Positions 1 through 10,400 of a DNA stretch of 40,078 bases are shown in pieces; position 1 is the stretch's first letter, and each line of letters starts with the position of its first letter. The position numbers and the translations under genes were made by a program. The notes beneath the pieces were generated by a model that was not told the origin of the DNA, made no database searches, and saw only the letters and a list, made by a program, of their open reading frames with translations. Origin of the DNA: Schizochytrium sp. CCTCC M209059 (lineage: Eukaryota > Sar > Bigyra > Thraustochytrida > Thraustochytriidae); NCBI GenBank assembly GCA_000818945.1, contig KN805374.1, positions 244,370 through 284,447 on the forward strand, in the 5' to 3' direction.

Positions 1-168
1 ACAGCTCAGCTCGGCTCAGCAGAGCACAACACAAGACAAGACAAGACAAGACAAGACAAGACAAGACAAGACAAGACAACACAACACATCACAACACAAC
101 ACAGCACAACACAGCACAGCACAGCACAATACATTACAACGCAGCACAGCACAGCACAACACAACACG
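1..168. repeat. Degenerate pentanucleotide tract (ACAAG/ACAAC/ACAGC)n
   Basis: A run of 5-base units reads ACAAG about nine times from about position 31, then drifts into ACAAC and ACAGC units up to about 168. Translating it gives only artefactual Cys/Leu/Val-rich peptides on the minus strand. It touches the left edge of the window, so its full length is unknown. Confidence 0.85.
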
Positions 169-1323
169 GTATTGCTCACAGGAGTTTGCAAGCTAGAGTT
201 AGCCACAGCCACACTGCCATCCGCAGTGGCCGCACCGCTGCCCGACTCGCCAAGCTTGACGGGTCCAGCTTTTGGCCGCAGGCAGCTGCAGCGGGTGCTA
301 CCAGTCAACATATACGCTGCAGCTGCATTCATAGCTGCAGGGACTAAATACGCGATAAAGAACCCGGCGCTATTCCCGGCACAGTCTGTAGCTCTGGGTT
401 GCCGTGTCGACTGCGACATGCAGTGAACGAAGGATGGAAGTAGGGGCGGCTCAGGGTCGAGAGCCGGCCATGCGAACAAAAGCACTGCAATCTTGGACGC
501 TGTCTTTAATCCGTGTGTCGTACGCTTGGCCCTACTATCGCGCGGTGAAACTTTTTGCGCCTGCGCAAGAGCATCAGCGATGCGTGGCGCGCGGCCTTGA
601 GTTAGTAACAACGTTCGTCTGCAAGTTCACGCATTCCTCAACCATCTGTTTCACACCAATTGAAGCGGAGTCAGTCAGTCGACGGACCTAACGAACGAAC
701 GCAACTGCAGTTGCAACTTCAACGACGCTGGCCACAACCACAGAGCTGCGCTGTTTTGCACTGCACTGTTTGCATTGCATGGTGGTGTGGCTGCAGAAAG
801 TGAGCGATCTCCTCGACGCGATGCGTCCTTCCTCCTCGCCGTCAGCGGCGTCGCCTCGCCGGCATCCACAGCCACGGCATCCACGGCATCTACGGCATCC
901 GAGACACCATCCACGGCGCTCACGGCGCCTGCAGCTGCAGCCACGGCCCTCCCTCCTCCTCCTCTTCTCCCTCCCCCCCCCTCCGTGCTGCTACTGCTCC
1001 ATGCCACTCGCTGCCGTGGTCACTCGTGAGCCGAGGCCGTCCCACGGAGTCCGCGCCCCGGCACGTCGCACGCGCTTCGCGTCTTGTACCACACCCCCAC
1101 CCTTTTCGAGCCTATCTAAATCATACAAGACCCCGTGGAACGAGCGTGCCCACGCGCAGGGGAACCCGCGGCACGAAAGCAAGCGGCAGAACAGAGAGGA
1201 AAAAGGAAATAAATAAAAAAAGGGACTTCGAAGCGGAGCGGAGCGCGAGAAACCCGCCCCGCCGGACGCCGCGCTTGCCGCAAGCGCTGCCGGGGACCGG
1301 CGGTCGGGGGCCAGGGCGGGGGC
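169..1323. other. Intergenic, no supported gene
   Basis: Only short overlapping frames occur here, several without an ATG, and none has a recognisable domain. Positions about 855-910 hold an imperfect short tandem repeat built on GGCATCCAC. A pyrimidine-rich stretch lies at about 950-990. I see no RNA gene. Confidence 0.6.
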
Positions 1324-2672
<1,349 letters not shown>

Positions 2673-3527
2673 CAGGAACCTCAGTCTACATTGGGCTTCG
2701 AGACCATGGTGAAAACGCGCGAGCGAGCCGTCCAGGCCGCTGCCGCGCTGCCCGCCGCGCCTACGCTGCGCGTCTCTCCGTCGCAAGACAGACATGATGG
2801 ACCCTTCTCTCTCCTCCTCGTCATCAGCCTCCGAGCCCGCGCTGCCGAGGCTCTCGATGCCGCTTCGGTCGAGTCGGCCGGCACCGCTCGGCACGGCGGC
2901 GACCTGGCTGGCTGGCGGCTTTCGCAGAAGATAACGCTCGCTCGCACGCTCGCTCGCTCGCACGCCCGCGCCCAAAACGTGGAGCTGTTTGTACACGTAC
3001 TTCGTACATCGTGCCCGTCGCCACCAAACCTGGACGCGGCCGTGCAGGTCCTGCGCGGCGCCGCGGAGGACTCGGAGGCCGGCTCGCCTGGGCTCGGGGC
3101 AGTCAGTCATCCTGCGCGGCGCCGTCGGCGGCGATCGGAAAACAGTCGAACAGCGAGCAAGCAGCACAGCTGGCAGGAAGCCGCGAGCGAGGAAGCAGAA
3201 CCGCGCGGAGCAGGAAGCACCGCAGGCCCAACTTGTCCACTATACACGACCAGGAGGAGGGGAAGAAGAAGAAGCAGAGCAGAGCGGAGCAGGGAGGGCA
3301 GAGCGAGTCCCGCGCGGGGCCCCGGCCGGCAGATCGGGGCAGCAAACCCGTATCGATCGACTCGAGATCGATCGAAAGGAAACGCACGCCACCGACCGAG
3401 CCCTCTCCCCCCCCCCCGGGCGAGGCGCAAGCGAGGCGAGTAGCACAGCGCGCAGTCGCCGGCAGAGGCTCTGAGGCGGAGGATACAGACTCCGAACGCA
3501 GCAACCAGCAGACGCAGCAGAAGCAGT

Positions 3528-3562
<35 letters not shown>

Positions 3563-3570
3563 GAAGCAAG
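2673..3570 (+). other. GC-rich 5' flank and leader of the P5C dehydrogenase gene
   Basis: No gene is supported here. The region holds GCTC/GCAC short repeats (about 2935-2970), a 15-base direct repeat at 3049-3063 and 3110-3124, two TCGATCGA boxes (3353-3360 and 3368-3375) and a GA microsatellite just before the start codon. A TATA-like CTATACA lies at about 3240. The region probably contains the promoter and 5' UTR of the gene at 3571; this is inferred from position only. Confidence 0.5.
3531..3558. repeat. (GA)14 microsatellite in the leader
   Basis: Fourteen perfect GA dinucleotides end 12 bases upstream of the ATG at 3571, so they should lie in the 5' UTR of the P5C dehydrogenase mRNA. 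Confidence 0.93.
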
Positions 3571-5241
3571 ATGATGCACTCCGCCGCAAGCAAGACCGCC
3601 GTGGCGGGCCGCGAGCTTCGCCGAGGTGTAGGTAGCATGACGGCGCGCGCCATGTCGGGCGTGCCGAGCTGGGCGACGCTCGACCCGGACAGCCTTAGCG
3701 GCAGCAAGCCGTGCAAGCTCGAGAATCTGGTTGACGGTTCCTGGAAGGGAACCAACGAATACATGAACGTCCCAGACCCCATGAACGGCGAGGACTTCAT
3801 CCAGATGCCCGCCACCAAGGGCAGCGAGCTCGACGAATTCAAGAATTCTCTCCGCAAGGTCCCCAAGAGCGGCGTCCACAACCCGCTCAAGAACCCCGAC
3901 CGCTACAATATGTGGGGCGAGATCTCCTTCAAGGCCGCTCGCGCTCTCCACGACCCCGAAGTTGAGGACTTCTTCATCAAGTGTATCCAGCGCACCATGC
4001 CCAAACACCGCGCCCAGGCCCTCGCAGAGGTCCATGTCTCGCGCACCTTTCTCAAGAACTTTTCCGGCGACGGTGTCCGATTCATGGCCCGCGGATTCAC
4101 CGTCTCCGGTGACCACAATGGCCAGGAGTCTCGCGGCTACCGCTGGCCTTACGGCCCAGTGGCCATCATTGCCCCCTTCAATTTCCCTCTCGAGATCCCC
4201 GTGCTCCAGCTCATGGGCGCCCTCTACATGGGTAACAAGCCGGTCATCAAGGGCTCTCCACAGACAAGCATGGTCCTCGAGCAGTACGTGCGCCTCCTTA
4301 TCGACTGCGGCATGCCCCCAGAGGCCCTCGACCTCTTGCACGCCGACGGCCCCGAGACTCAGGAAGTCGTCACCGACACCCCCGTGCGCATGACGCAGTT
4401 TACCGGTAGCTCCGGCGTCGCGACCCGCCTACTCCAGGCCACCACTGGCAAGGTCAAGGTCGAGGACGCCGGTTTCGACTGGAAGGTTGTTGGCCCCGAC
4501 GTCAAGGACAAAAAGGACATCGAGTACGTTGCCTGGCAGTGCGACCAGGATGCCTACGCCATTTCCGGCCAAAAGTGCTCTGCCCAGTCCATGCTCTTTT
4601 GCCACGAAAACGCTGCCGAGGCCGGCCTCTTTGAACAAATGGCCAAGCTCGCCGAGCGCCGCAACCTCGAGGATCTCTCCATCGGACCCGTCATGAGCTG
4701 GTCTACGCAGCGCATCATGGAGCACAAGGAGCGTGTCCTCAGCATTCCCGGCGCAAAGGTGCTCTTTGGCGGCGAGGAGCTCGAGAATCACACCATTTAT
4801 GAAAAGTACGGTGCCGTGCAGCCCACTGCCATCTTTGTTCCGCTTGACTCCATGCTCTCCTCCGAGGAGAACTTTGAGATTGCCAGCACCGAGCTCTTCG
4901 GACCCTTCCAGATTGTCACCACCTACTCTGACAAGGACGTTGACCGTATCCTAGAGGCATGCGAACGTGTTCCCCACCACCTTACTGCTGCCGTTGTCTC
5001 CAACGATCCTGCCTTCCAGCACAAGATGCTTGCCAACACTGTCAACGGAACCACCTACCACGGTATCCGCGCACGCACTACGGGCGCCCCGGCCAACCAC
5101 TGGTTCGGTCCTGCCGGTAACCCGAACGGCGCGGGTATCGGTACGCCTGAAGCCATTCGCCTCGTCTGGTCTTGCCACCGCGAGATCATCCAGGATAACC
5201 TCATCCCTAGCGACTGGAACACCCCGTCAGAGGCTACCTAA
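3571..5241 (+). CDS. P5CDH: Delta-1-pyrroline-5-carboxylate dehydrogenase, ALDH12 (plant-type), mitochondrial
   Basis: This 556-residue aldehyde dehydrogenase oxidises glutamate semialdehyde (from pyrroline-5-carboxylate) to glutamate with NAD, the second step of proline breakdown in mitochondria. The catalytic Cys is at residue 336 in SGQKCSAQSMLF. The catalytic-type Glu is residue 298 in VEDAGFDWK, and the nucleotide-binding FTGSSG starts at residue 277. The motifs EDAGFDWK, CDQDAYA and YRWPYGPVAIIAPFNFP are the form I know from plant ALDH12A1 rather than from animal ALDH4A1. The first 30 or so residues are rich in Ala, Arg and Ser with few acids, as expected of a mitochondrial targeting peptide. 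Two ATGs stand side by side at 3571 and 3574; I take the first. The frame is uninterrupted. The gene converges on the minus-strand LRR gene 200 bases downstream. Confidence 0.95.
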   Translation: MMHSAASKTAVAGRELRRGVGSMTARAMSGVPSWATLDPDSLSGSKPCKLENLVDGSWKGTNEYMNVPDPMNGEDFIQMPATKGSELDEFKNSLRKVPKSGVHNPLKNPDRYNMWGEISFKAARALHDPEVEDFFIKCIQRTMPKHRAQALAEVHVSRTFLKNFSGDGVRFMARGFTVSGDHNGQESRGYRWPYGPVAIIAPFNFPLEIPVLQLMGALYMGNKPVIKGSPQTSMVLEQYVRLLIDCGMPPEALDLLHADGPETQEVVTDTPVRMTQFTGSSGVATRLLQATTGKVKVEDAGFDWKVVGPDVKDKKDIEYVAWQCDQDAYAISGQKCSAQSMLFCHENAAEAGLFEQMAKLAERRNLEDLSIGPVMSWSTQRIMEHKERVLSIPGAKVLFGGEELENHTIYEKYGAVQPTAIFVPLDSMLSSEENFEIASTELFGPFQIVTTYSDKDVDRILEACERVPHHLTAAVVSNDPAFQHKMLANTVNGTTYHGIRARTTGAPANHWFGPAGNPNGAGIGTPEAIRLVWSCHREIIQDNLIPSDWNTPSEAT

Positions 5242-5274
5242 GATAGCATATACCACAACAAAAGATAAAATCAG

Positions 5275-5291
5275 AAAAAAAAAAAAAAAAA
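5275..5291 (+). repeat. A17 run in the 3' flank
   Basis: Seventeen A residues lie 33 bases after the P5C dehydrogenase stop. They are encoded in the genome, probably inside the 3' UTR. Confidence 0.8.
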
Positions 5292-5403
5292 GATGACAGT
5301 TTTTCTCCAATTCCCCCGAAAAATGTAGTTATACGTATACTGATCATGGGAGTTTACTTTGACTTGACCACTTGGAGCGAAATTTAGAAAACTACGACGG
5401 GAT

Positions 5404-5409
5404 AATAAA
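5404..5409 (+). promoter_or_regulatory. Candidate poly(A) signal AATAAA for P5C dehydrogenase
   Basis: A canonical AATAAA hexamer lies 163 bases after the stop codon in an AT-richer stretch, before the convergent neighbour ends. The use of this hexamer in this organism is assumed. Confidence 0.4.
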
Positions 5410-5441
5410 TCATGGCAAGGCTCATCTGAAAAATCTTCTTT

Positions 5442-8400
5442 TCATGGCAATTCATGAAAATCATTCTCATTCATGACATCGCTCTCATCCTTCTCCAACG
5501 TGGCCTGGCCCTCTTGTGCAGGTTCATTACCTGCGTCCAACATTGTGTACATGAAGCAGCTTCCAGATTTTGACGACGCAGGTGTTACGACGAATGCACC
5601 GCACGTATTGTGGCGCGACCCGCCTTCGTCCGCGTGTACGAATGCGACATGGTGGTTGCCACAGGGAACAGTGCCAAAACGATTTTGGGAGTAAAGGCGA
5701 CGGGCAAAGAGGGGATTGATCTCAAACGGACCTTGGAAACTCACCGTTGCACCAAGGCCTTTTGCAACGGCGCCTACAAAGTCGCCATCGTCGTCGAAAA
5801 AAGCAAAACCACCCCAGGTCACCAAACGCAAGAGTCCGTGCACCGAACCACGGAGATCCAAGAACGAGAAATCGTGGCGACGCTTTCGAAGAGGATGCAA
5901 GTACACCATGCTGCGCGCTTTCCGCCAAATGACAGGGTGCTCCCGTAGCAGACCGCGCATCGAAGCGGACACAGATCCCACGTGAGATGTTCGACCATAC
6001 AGGCTTGTTGCATGCTCCTCCTTCTTGGACTCTCCTTCGTCGCAGTCATCTCGAAGTAACGCGTGGCGGCCGGCGCTTGGCACCATGACAACAAAAACGC
6101 AGAGCGAGAGGTTGAACTTTAGCCCTGAGCTCTCAACGGCATCGAGACCGAACGGCGCCAGACTTTGAAATGGAAATGTTCCAAACGGTGCCAAGAAACT
6201 CCGCTGCGGGAGCACCGGTGCGCCTGCTGCATGAATGATGTTCGCGGCACGTGAGATACCCTGCCAAATACCACCGCCAACGTTCATGGAGGACCTGTAG
6301 CGCTGTACAGAAGTTCTGAGGCACTTGACCTCTGCCTTGCCAAGACCTGACGAGCCTCGAGACACCATCTCGTCTGCACTGTTTTTAATAGAGCCGCTGC
6401 AATTCGCGAAGCGCCTCAGCAGGCTCACACAGCGTGCTAGCAATTGCACGGTGTTCGCAAATTCCGCGTCATGGTCTTCGCCGGAAGCATGTCGACCACG
6501 GCGCCGACTCAGTACTTGAGCAAAATCTTCGTTGGCGGCTATGAGGTCTTTGAAACTCGACAATTCGACAAACGAGTGACTTCCCGGGCTTGCGCCGTTG
6601 TGAGCATCTGCATGCGCGCCTTCCTCGAGCTTGGACTGCAGCAACCCGCACTGCCGCAACAACTTCTCGGCGATTGCATCGAGCGAAGAATCGGCCATTG
6701 GGAGTCGCCGCGATTCGCAAAGACGCGCGGCCATAGCAGTCGTCATTGCTGTATTTTCCGCAAAAAGACAGTCGATGCCGCGAGCATGGGCCAATAATTG
6801 CGCACCGCCTTCATCGCCCATAGAGGTTCTTGAGAGCCGGAGCTCGCGCAGATGCCGTAGCGTTGTGACTATCTCGCCGACGCAACGGTCCGAGACGGCG
6901 GCATTTCCTGAGAGCCCGAGTGTGCGGAAATAGGGTGACACAACGTGGATAAAGTGAAGGAGGCCACGCTCTGTAAAACCGGTGGCGTAGTCAAGCGTGA
7001 GCGTGTGGAGCTGAGGGCAAGCCGTGGCGAGCGCCGCGAGGCCTTCATCATGCATTCTACCTTCAGCGACCGTCTTGCCATGACTACCATCGCCGTGGCT
7101 AAAGTACAGCGTGGTGGACAAGAGACTTGCCAAACTATGCGAGGTTGAGGCACTGGCCTTGCTGATGCCGCTCGCCCTGGTTTTCTTGGCGCCCTTGGCG
7201 GCAAGGAGAGGTATTAAAAGAGGATCGCGATCGAGATAGAGCTCGCGCAGCTGAGGACAATGTTCCGCAAGGTGGCAGAGACCCTTTCCAGAAACAGCAA
7301 CCACGTTACGCAATGAGAGCTTTAGCAGTGCTCGGCCGCAAGCGAATGCGAGATCCTCCACACCTGCATCGGTTATGCCAAGGCATCCATCGAGATACAA
7401 GGTTTCGAGCGGACAAGCGGCGTCTCCCAGTGCGCGCATCGCGTCATCGTCAATGTTTTCGCAGTACGACAAGTTGAGATGATCGAGGGTGGGCAGTTTC
7501 TGAAGAATAGCCGCGAGCGTATCGGCGCCAATTTCGATTTCATTTGTGACCTGAAGCGTGCGTAATGCCGTAAAAGGTGCGTCGCGATGCATTCTATTCA
7601 AAGGAAGACAGATGCTTGAACGAACCGTGTCCGAGGCGCCAGGGCCAGTCGGGGACAACCCAATTCGCTGGTAAAAGTCAGACACGGTATACACGTCAAA
7701 AAGCATGCGAAGTTCTTGAGGAAAAAGTGAGAAGTCCACGTACTCTGGCACAGGTGGATCCGTGTAGCGATCCATCACTTGCTTTACTGAGCGCTGCGCA
7801 ACGCTGTTCTCGGGAGCATCGTCGTGGCCCAGTGACTCACGCAACGCAGCGATCAAGACTCGACCAGCGTTGCCGGTGGCCTTTGCTCCTTGGATGGCAA
7901 GCGTTTTGCAGGTAACAGCAGCTCGTTTAAGCGTGCCCCCAAATCCAGAAGGGTACTCTTCGGATTCACTGGCTCGCGATGTATTCCCGGGAACGTCACA
8001 AACCTTGCTTTGGCGCAGACGATTGACACTTCCACTCTCTGCATGGTCGTAATTTGTGGCATCCTCTTCCTCATCGTCATCGTTATTATCGTCCTCGTCT
8101 TCCCCTTCCCCATCAAGATCATCATCGGGAATGGCATCTCCATCATCAAGAAGACCATCGCCGAGCGGGATGTAGTCAATGACAATGTGGCGCGCATTCA
8201 AGAGTAAGCGTAGATGGGGAATGCAAGAGAGCATTGCTCTGAGATTCAGACCCTGAATGAGCACAAACGCGGAGGTAAAGGCGAGCACGGCAGCTCCAAG
8301 TGGGCTGACATCGGATCGCGATTGTAGATGATCAGAGATGGCAATCGCCTGCACAATGAGCAAGGGCACGTGCGTGAGGAGATTGACGCAATTCATATAG

Positions 8401-9368
8401 AAGTGACCTCTTGCAAGTCGAAAATCGGCGCTGGCTCCGGCGGCGACAATATCCTTTTGCGGGGCCTGGGAGGTCCTCACATCAGAAACCTGGACACTTT
8501 GCATTTCAATGAGGGAACCGCTTGCGATTACGTTGATGGCAAGCTCTGCGTCGATCAATGACCAGAACACGCCAACTCCAAAGCGGAATACGCGCCGCGG
8601 AACGGCCCAGTCAACGATTTTCCAGTAAAGAAAACAGGTGAGCACCCGCCCCAAGAGCGAGGCGAGCAGGGCGCTTATAGCGATTGCATACAGCGATTGC
8701 GCGGAGTTCATCTCGGCAAAAGCAAAGTACCAACTGAGCACCTGACTTGTGGTTGCAAAGAGCACACTTAAAAAAAGACTGTAACCGCGATGTCGCCGAT
8801 TTTCGCGCGTCAGAAATGGCGCGGAGATCTGAGCCTGATCAGCGGCTAAAATGGTGTCGTCTTGGTCTTGGGATCTGCCATCGCGTTCATCTCGCAGCCA
8901 AGGAAGAAACGTATAGAGAAACCTTGCAATTCCAAGCTTTTCGACCCAGTCTTGCAGCTGCAGGCGGGCCCAGGCCCTGAGCCAGACGTTAAAGTCGTCT
9001 TCCATTCTGTCCTTAACAAGTGCGCGATTAAGGATCATATGTTCCCGGGCAAGGGCATCTTGTCTCCGCTGAAGCTGCGCGAGGACCTCGAGAAAGTCCT
9101 GGACGTCGCTCATGAACATGGCTGCTCGCGCACCACGAATTTCGCGGTCTCCATCTTCGTTGGTCGAGTCGTACAGGCCAAGGGTGGCGAGCCTCACTCC
9201 GAGGTCTGCAAGGCGCTCCACGCGCGGCAGGTCGAGGAGAAACTCGCCGCGCTCCAGCGCAGCGAGGTGCTTGGGCCCGAGCACGACGCCAGTCCATCCC
9301 TCCCGGCCGCCCCCAACTCCGCTCTCGAGGTCGTCCGCATCGTCTGCCTCCCAGCGGCGCCTCTGCAT
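5442..9368 (-). CDS. Divergent member of the LRR/polytopic membrane protein family (array gene 1)
   Basis: About 1308 residues from the first ATG (9368); the frame continues upstream only to a TTG, so I do not start it there. Layout: residues about 30-115 are a diverged copy of the family N-terminal module (LERGEFL, MSDVQDFLEVL). About 195-385 hold several hydrophobic segments with the shared [IV]VDW loop. Next comes an Asp/Glu-rich low-complexity stretch (about 400-430). Cysteine-containing leucine-rich repeats follow (LDHLNLSYCENIDDDAM, LYLDGCLGITDAGVEDL). The tail is a weak copy of the family C-terminal domain (GGFAFFDDDGDFVGA ... SFQGPFE). Where the paralogs have QDIPQIVVE this one reads THVPLLIVQ, so the family's hallmark is lost. 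It is the only minus-strand member and the most diverged. The function is unknown; I infer a multi-pass membrane protein. Confidence 0.85.
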   Translation of the reverse strand: MQRRRWEADDADDLESGVGGGREGWTGVVLGPKHLAALERGEFLLDLPRVERLADLGVRLATLGLYDSTNEDGDREIRGARAAMFMSDVQDFLEVLAQLQRRQDALAREHMILNRALVKDRMEDDFNVWLRAWARLQLQDWVEKLGIARFLYTFLPWLRDERDGRSQDQDDTILAADQAQISAPFLTRENRRHRGYSLFLSVLFATTSQVLSWYFAFAEMNSAQSLYAIAISALLASLLGRVLTCFLYWKIVDWAVPRRVFRFGVGVFWSLIDAELAINVIASGSLIEMQSVQVSDVRTSQAPQKDIVAAGASADFRLARGHFYMNCVNLLTHVPLLIVQAIAISDHLQSRSDVSPLGAAVLAFTSAFVLIQGLNLRAMLSCIPHLRLLLNARHIVIDYIPLGDGLLDDGDAIPDDDLDGEGEDEDDNNDDDEEEDATNYDHAESGSVNRLRQSKVCDVPGNTSRASESEEYPSGFGGTLKRAAVTCKTLAIQGAKATGNAGRVLIAALRESLGHDDAPENSVAQRSVKQVMDRYTDPPVPEYVDFSLFPQELRMLFDVYTVSDFYQRIGLSPTGPGASDTVRSSICLPLNRMHRDAPFTALRTLQVTNEIEIGADTLAAILQKLPTLDHLNLSYCENIDDDAMRALGDAACPLETLYLDGCLGITDAGVEDLAFACGRALLKLSLRNVVAVSGKGLCHLAEHCPQLRELYLDRDPLLIPLLAAKGAKKTRASGISKASASTSHSLASLLSTTLYFSHGDGSHGKTVAEGRMHDEGLAALATACPQLHTLTLDYATGFTERGLLHFIHVVSPYFRTLGLSGNAAVSDRCVGEIVTTLRHLRELRLSRTSMGDEGGAQLLAHARGIDCLFAENTAMTTAMAARLCESRRLPMADSSLDAIAEKLLRQCGLLQSKLEEGAHADAHNGASPGSHSFVELSSFKDLIAANEDFAQVLSRRRGRHASGEDHDAEFANTVQLLARCVSLLRRFANCSGSIKNSADEMVSRGSSGLGKAEVKCLRTSVQRYRSSMNVGGGIWQGISRAANIIHAAGAPVLPQRSFLAPFGTFPFQSLAPFGLDAVESSGLKFNLSLCVFVVMVPSAGRHALLRDDCDEGESKKEEHATSLYGRTSHVGSVSASMRGLLREHPVIWRKARSMVYLHPLRKRRHDFSFLDLRGSVHGLLRLVTWGGFAFFDDDGDFVGAVAKGLGATVSFQGPFEINPLFARRLYSQNRFGTVPCGNHHVAFVHADEGGSRHNTCGAFVVTPASSKSGSCFMYTMLDAGNEPAQEGQATLEKDESDVMNENDFHELP

Positions 9369-10400
9369 CGTCTGTCTCAACGTTCACCGGTGTCGGGTCG
9401 TTCTCGCCCTTTGCTCTCCTGCCAAGGCTTCGAGTATGCAGCAGCAGCAGCAGCACCAGCACGTGCACCACGATGACGGCACCGACGATGCTGCTCTTCT
9501 GCGCACGTTGACTGACCTTTACCCCGCGCAAGTCGTCGCCGTGCCGCAGACAGCTGCGCCGCGGGCCGCCGCAGCGCGGCTGAAATGCGATCTCCTTTCT
9601 CGTGACCTCCCTTTTGGAGCGAGGGCGGCAGCGATGCGAGGAGCGCGCGATAGGGTCGCGGTCATTGGCGGCCAGCGCGCTACCAGTATAGTATACTCTA
9701 CCTGAAGCGTACTACTCGTTATGCTACCTACTAGTACCTGCACACTTGCGCGCGTCGATGATGACTAGATCGGTCATTGGCGCGCAGGGCTGCGAGCTGC
9801 AAGCTGGCTGATGGAGCTTGGTCGCCGACATCTTCAAGAGTGCGCCTTGGCTAGGCTAGATGCAGCTGACGAAGGAATGAATGAGATGAACGAACGAACG
9901 AACGAACGAACGAATGAACGAATGAATGAGTGGATGAATGGATTAATGGACGGGCCTAACTGCGAGGCATGACGACATTCTTCACCATCACAACCAACCA
10001 CACGGACGCAAAGCTGAAACAGAACACCTGGTTATAAGTTGCGTGGCCCTCCTCCCCGCCTGTTTTCCAAGTTTACTCGGTCGAGGCCTAGACGAGCAGC
10101 GCGAGGGATGCGGCCCAGCGGGCCGTCCATTCTTTCCCTCTCCCGGCGCGTGCACATCTCCGGCGGGTGTGCTACCATAAACCGTAGGACGCCCTAGCCG
10201 GCGGAAGGTGTGTACCGTGGGCCGGAGAAAGTACGAACTCTACAGAGCAATAACAAGCAGCTGCCGCACACAGAACACGCGCGCGCGCTGGAGTGGAGGC
10301 GAGGGCGAGCGCAGACCCGGAAGGAGCGCGGCGAGGAGCGCGGCGAGCACGAGGAGGTGTCCGGAGGGGCGGCGGGCGGCTCGAGCCCGTGGGCGGCGCG
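9369..10400. other. Divergent intergenic region between array genes 1 and 2
   Basis: About 1 kb separates the head-to-head starts at 9368 (-) and 10401 (+), so it should hold both promoters. It contains a short CAG tract (about 9436-9456), a dyad-like TATAGTATACT (about 9690-9700), the AACG/AATG microsatellite, and a GC-rich leader with a CG tract at 10278-10288. Frames on the plus strand here (including a short poly-Gln/His run) show no domain, so I do not call a gene. Confidence 0.55.
9875..9945. repeat. Imperfect (GAAC/GAAT)n microsatellite
   Basis: GAAC units repeat about seven times around 9889-9913, flanked by GAAT and GGAT variants. It lies midway between two divergent genes. Confidence 0.85.

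Noticed and set aside
6..611. Minus-strand frame with Cys/Leu/Val repeats
   Set aside because: Starts only at TTG, and its C-terminal part is a translation of the pentanucleotide tract.
3103..4341. 412-codon minus-strand frame overlapping P5C dehydrogenase
   Set aside because: Antisense shadow of a well-supported gene in GC-rich sequence; no domain.
9112..9705. Plus-strand frame with a poly-Gln/His run (from about 9436)
   Set aside because: The first part is antisense to array gene 1, the rest is a CAG tract plus a short tail with no domain; it lies in a probable promoter region.
10293..10400. N-terminal extension of array gene 2 from a GTG
   Set aside because: A eukaryotic nuclear gene would start at ATG; the first in-frame ATG is 10401 and the extension is Arg/Gly-rich leader.
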